A stretch of DNA of 15,020 bases from the NCBI GenBank assembly GCA_036732565.1, contig DAINCF010000133.1, positions 1 to 15,020 of the forward strand, in the 5' to 3' direction. Position 1 is the first letter of the stretch. Each line of letters starts with the position of its first letter. The notes beneath the pieces are model-generated. The model searched no databases. It saw only the letters and a program-made list of their open reading frames with translations, and was not told where the DNA came from. Source of the stretch: JAIVJN01 sp036732565 (GTDB lineage: Bacteria; Acidobacteriota; Vicinamibacteria; Vicinamibacterales; UBA2999). Shown one piece after another: positions 14,851 through 15,020 of the stretch. A program made the position numbers and the translations under genes.

Positions 14851-15020
14851 ATGAGTATGCGAGAGCTGACGCGAGCCGGGGTGCTGGCGCGCGTGGGGGC
14901 CGGGACGTTGAGCTTGCGATCGGCGGCGGCGCTGATGTGCGTGAGCTACCGGCAGGCGAAACGGCTGTACCGGCGCTACCGGGCGGAGGGGGCGCGAGGC
15001 CTGCAACACCGCAGCGCGGG
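14851..15020 (+). CDS. Transposase N-terminus, ISNCY-type (partial, runs off right edge)
   Basis: From ATG at 14851 (another in-frame ATG follows at 14857), 56 codons stay open to the edge. They encode RELTRAGVLARVGAGTLSLR followed by SAAALMCVSYRQAKRLYRRY and RAEGARGLQHRSAG. This is the N-terminal helix-turn-helix typical of ISNCY (IS1202-like) transposases, in which VSYRQAKRL is the recognition helix that binds the IS end. The catalytic DDE domain would lie beyond the window, so activity cannot be judged. The opposite-strand frame here is a shadow. Confidence 0.82.
   Translation, partial: MSMRELTRAGVLARVGAGTLSLRSAAALMCVSYRQAKRLYRRYRAEGARGLQHRSA

Larger units (their letters stand above)
14772..15020 (+). 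mobile_element. Left end of an ISNCY-type insertion sequence (truncated by window edge)
   Basis: The segment starts near TGATAGTGTCCCC and contains a second copy of GTGTCCCC 25 bp later (14777-14784 and 14802-14809), as expected for transposase-binding boxes at an IS terminus. The transposase frame begins about 40 bp further in. The exact boundary (14772 give or take a few bases) and any target-site duplication cannot be fixed without the right end. Confidence 0.65.

Overview
The window is GC-rich, densely coded bacterial DNA and almost certainly chromosomal. The best guess for its source is a soil-type Acidobacteriota (Vicinamibacterales-like). The reasons are a large Oar-like TonB-dependent receptor with an N-terminal carboxypeptidase-regulatory-like domain and no SusD partner, PEGA-domain and YihY proteins, many secreted or lipidated enzymes, and a dispersed-repeat-like GC palindrome. 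The taxonomic call is inference; no rRNA or other marker gene is present.

Positions 1-6803 (minus strand) hold a glycan-utilisation operon. A promoter and a LacI-type operator lie at about 6750-6803. They are followed by a TonB-dependent receptor, a GH3 beta-glucosidase, a GH144/'glucoamylase-family' lipoprotein and the start of a fourth exported protein that runs off the left edge. The first three genes overlap by 1 and 4 nt, so they are very likely translationally coupled. Pairing a GH144-type enzyme with GH3 suggests beta-1,2-glucan (sophoro-oligosaccharide) degradation, which is a hypothesis.

Positions 6881-10582 (plus strand) diverge from that operon. They carry a LacI-family regulator, a serine-hydrolase (beta-lactamase-fold) lipoprotein and an MFS sugar-type transporter. 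The genes are tightly packed, and the MFS gene appears to begin with a CTG codon that overlaps the upstream stop. The regulator sits head-to-head with the receptor operon and a canonical LacI half-site palindrome lies between them, so it probably represses that operon. The hydrolase and transporter may belong to the same regulon.

Positions 10612-14669 (all minus strand) carry unrelated housekeeping or envelope genes: a YihY/BrkB membrane protein, a secreted Gly/Tyr-rich protein built from two copies of one module, a 135-residue protein of unknown function, an LLM-family flavin oxidoreductase and a secreted PEGA-domain protein.

From about 14772 to the right edge is the left end of an insertion sequence, with repeated GTGTCCCC boxes and the N-terminus of an ISNCY-type transposase. 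No stretch over 300 bases lacks a gene. No tRNA, rRNA or CRISPR was seen.
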